A stretch of 64,000 bases of DNA from JAWKHR01 sp041394725. Lineage in GTDB: Bacteria; Acidobacteriota; Vicinamibacteria; Vicinamibacterales; SCN-69-37. The stretch spans positions 57,545 to 121,544 of the forward strand of contig JAWKHR010000018.1 of the NCBI GenBank assembly GCA_041394725.1, written 5' to 3'. Of this stretch, positions 61,192 through 64,000 are shown piece by piece; the stretch's first letter is position 1; every line of letters begins with the position of its first letter. The notes beneath the pieces are model-generated. The model did no database searches. It was not told the origin of the DNA and saw only the letters and a list, made by a program, of their open reading frames with translations. Both the position numbers and the translations under genes were made by a program.

Positions 61192-62894
61192 CAGCGTCCC
61201 CCCTCGGCGGGCGCGTCGCCCGGCGTGATGGCGGCCGTCACGGCGCCACCGCCCGGCCCGGCCCCCGCCCGCGCGGGCGGGGTGTCCGGCGCCCGCCCGG
61301 CGACGGAGCGTCCCCCGGCGTCGGCGGCGTCGGACGACGCCGTGGCGACCGCGGGACCGGCGGCGTCGGGCCGCGTGGCATCCGCGTTGGCCGACGAGAC
61401 CCCGACGACCGATTCCACCGTGCGCCGGACGGCCGGCTCCATCGGCGTCAGGAACAGCCCCGGCACGACGCCCATGAAGATGGCCATCGCGCAGACGGGC
61501 GCAATCACGATCCACTCCCGCGTACTGAGGTCCCTCAGGCCACGGTTCTTCTCGTTCGTGATCGGGCCGTAGTTGACCCGCTGGAACATCCAGAGCATGT
61601 AGACCGCCGAGAGGATCACGCCGCTCGCCGCCACGGCCGTCAGCGCGTGCGCCCACGACAGCGACCGGCTGCCGAACGTGCCCAGCAGGATCAGGAACTC
61701 GCCGACGAACCCGTTCATGCCGGGCAGCGCGACCGAGGCCAGCGTGACCAGCAGGAACGCGCCCACGAGCTGCGGCACCACGCCCTTCAGCCCGCCATAC
61801 TCGGCGATGAGCTTGGTGTGGCGCCGGTCCGACAGCATGCCGACGATGAGGAAGAGGCCGCCCGTGGAGACGCCGTGCGCCAGCATCTGGTAGACCGCGC
61901 CCTGCACGCCGGTCACGGTCAGCGCGCACAGCCCGAGCACCACGAAGCCCAGGTGGCTCACCGACGAGTAGGCGACCAGCTTCTTCATGTCCGGCTGCAC
62001 CATCGCCACCAGCGCGCCGTAGACGATGCCGACGACCGCGAGCACCGCGATCCAGGGCGCGAAGTACTGCGCGGCCTCCGGGAACAACGGGAACGCGAAC
62101 CGGAGCAGGCCGTAGGTGCCCATCTTCAGGAGCACGCCGGCCAGGATGACCGACCCGGCCGTCGGCGCCTGGACGTGCGCGTCGGGCAGCCACGTGTGGA
62201 ACGGGAACAGCGGCACCTTGATCGCGAACGCGACCGCGAAGGCCAGGAACAGCCAGGTCTGCAGCGCCGGCGGGATGCTCATCGCCAGCAGGTCCGGCAG
62301 GTCGAAGCTCGGCACGCCCGCGACGGCCTGGTGGTAGTACGCGACCCAGAGGATCGCGATGAGCATCAGGACGCTCCCGGCCATCGTGTAGAGCATGAAC
62401 TTGATGGCCGCGTAGATCCGCCGGTCGTAGCCCCAGATCCCGATGAGGAAGTACATCGGGATGAGCATCGCGTCCCAGAAGACGTAGAACAGGAACAGGT
62501 CCAGCGAGACGAACACGCCGATCATCGCCGCCTCGAGGACGAGCATGAAGAACGAGAACTCGCGGACCCGGTCCTTCACCGACTCCCAGGAACACAGGAG
62601 CGCGATCGGCGTGAGGAACGTCGTCAGGACGACCAGCAGCAGGCTGATGCCGTCCACGCCGAGGTGGTACGAGATCCCGAAGTCGGGCAGCCACGCGTGC
62701 TGCTCGACGAACTGGTAGTCGGCCGAGGTCGCGTCGAACCCGGCCCAGAGCACCAGGCTGAGGGCGAAGACCACGAGCGAGGTCGCGAGCGCCAGGGTGC
62801 GCGCCAGCCCGTCGCGGTCCCGGCCGGCCAGCAGCACGGCCAGACCGCCGGCCACCGGCAGCGCCACGAGGAGGGTCAGCAACGGCATCGTCAT
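61191..62894 (-). CDS. nuoM: NADH-quinone oxidoreductase subunit M
   Basis: This 567-residue antiporter-like subunit of complex I has about 14 helices. FYVFWDAMLIPMYFLIG carries the conserved TM5 glutamate-type position, with KVPLFPFHTWLPDAHVQAPT and KKLVAYSSVSHLGFVVLG. A C-terminal Ala/Pro-rich cytoplasmic extension of ~80 residues (~485-567) is longer than in E. coli. It lies 7 bases downstream of nuoL and overlaps nuoN by one base. Confidence 0.96.
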   Translation of the reverse strand: MTMPLLTLLVALPVAGGLAVLLAGRDRDGLARTLALATSLVVFALSLVLWAGFDATSADYQFVEQHAWLPDFGISYHLGVDGISLLLVVLTTFLTPIALLCSWESVKDRVREFSFFMLVLEAAMIGVFVSLDLFLFYVFWDAMLIPMYFLIGIWGYDRRIYAAIKFMLYTMAGSVLMLIAILWVAYYHQAVAGVPSFDLPDLLAMSIPPALQTWLFLAFAVAFAIKVPLFPFHTWLPDAHVQAPTAGSVILAGVLLKMGTYGLLRFAFPLFPEAAQYFAPWIAVLAVVGIVYGALVAMVQPDMKKLVAYSSVSHLGFVVLGLCALTVTGVQGAVYQMLAHGVSTGGLFLIVGMLSDRRHTKLIAEYGGLKGVVPQLVGAFLLVTLASVALPGMNGFVGEFLILLGTFGSRSLSWAHALTAVAASGVILSAVYMLWMFQRVNYGPITNEKNRGLRDLSTREWIVIAPVCAMAIFMGVVPGLFLTPMEPAVRRTVESVVGVSSANADATRPDAAGPAVATASSDAADAGGRSVAGRAPDTPPARAGAGPGGGAVTAAITPGDAPAEGGR

Positions 62895-62901
62895 CCCGGG
62901 T

Positions 62902-64000
<1,099 letters not shown>

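Overview
The window is a high-GC, densely coded stretch of a diderm bacterial chromosome. The likely source is the Acidobacteriota, possibly a Vicinamibacteria-type lineage. This is inference from the combination of a duplicated MacB/FtsX-type orphan permease of the acidobacterial (ADOP) kind, a TolB-repeat serine/threonine kinase, a complex I operon, LPS-type glycosyltransferases, four-helix-bundle genes and overall codon use. No rRNA gene is present, so the assignment cannot be confirmed here.

Layout. Positions 1-3013 hold three frameshifted minus-strand genes: a Crp/Fnr regulator, a DsbA-like thioredoxin-fold protein and a secreted cysteine-rich protein. A low-GC CAATC repeat tract separates them from rpoC. 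Positions 3459-17867 are the classic transcription/translation block on the minus strand, in transcription order: tRNA-Thr(TGT), tRNA-Tyr, tRNA-Gly, tRNA-Thr(GGT), tuf, rpmG, tRNA-Trp, secE, nusG, rplK, rplA, rplJ, rplL, rpoB, rpoC. Positions 18001-21481 carry rlmB, gltX and a fused ispDF. Positions 21526-25053 carry a plus-strand methyltransferase and a membrane serine/threonine kinase. A B3/B4-domain protein, a Nei-type glycosylase and an Lhr helicase follow on the minus strand.

Positions 31217-35947 form an unusual minus-strand cassette. In transcription order it holds a sigma-70-like protein with a receiver-like N-terminus, a small overlapping ORF, a secreted 8-cysteine miniprotein, a 45-residue membrane peptide, a membrane-anchored CxxC redoxin and an ADOP-type permease. 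Beyond it lie a GGGTT(11) tract and housekeeping genes (acyltransferase, PIN/TRAM protein, radA, alr, dnaB). Between alr and radA sits a ~575 bp element with 44 bp terminal inverted repeats carrying a four-helix-bundle gene.

Positions 42990-47663 hold rpsF-rpsR-rplI, then prs-rplY-pth (pth apparently starts at CTG), tRNA-Gln and ispE. A lipoprotein and a frameshifted TPR gene follow. Positions 50415-55538 are an LPS/cell-surface glycan cluster (Trm112-like protein, GT9, O-antigen ligase-like, HldE-type kinase, ArnT-like transferase). A perfect 53 bp inverted repeat lies between the ArnT-like gene and purH. The window ends with cspA behind a leader terminator, a hypothetical gene, a frameshifted selA, and nuoN, nuoM and the 3' part of nuoL.

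Frameshifts cluster at 0.1-3 kb, 48.7-50.3 kb and ~58.4 kb, while very long genes such as rpoB, rpoC and lhr are intact. Several of the indels are single-base changes in short G/C runs, so sequencing or assembly error must be excluded before calling biological decay.
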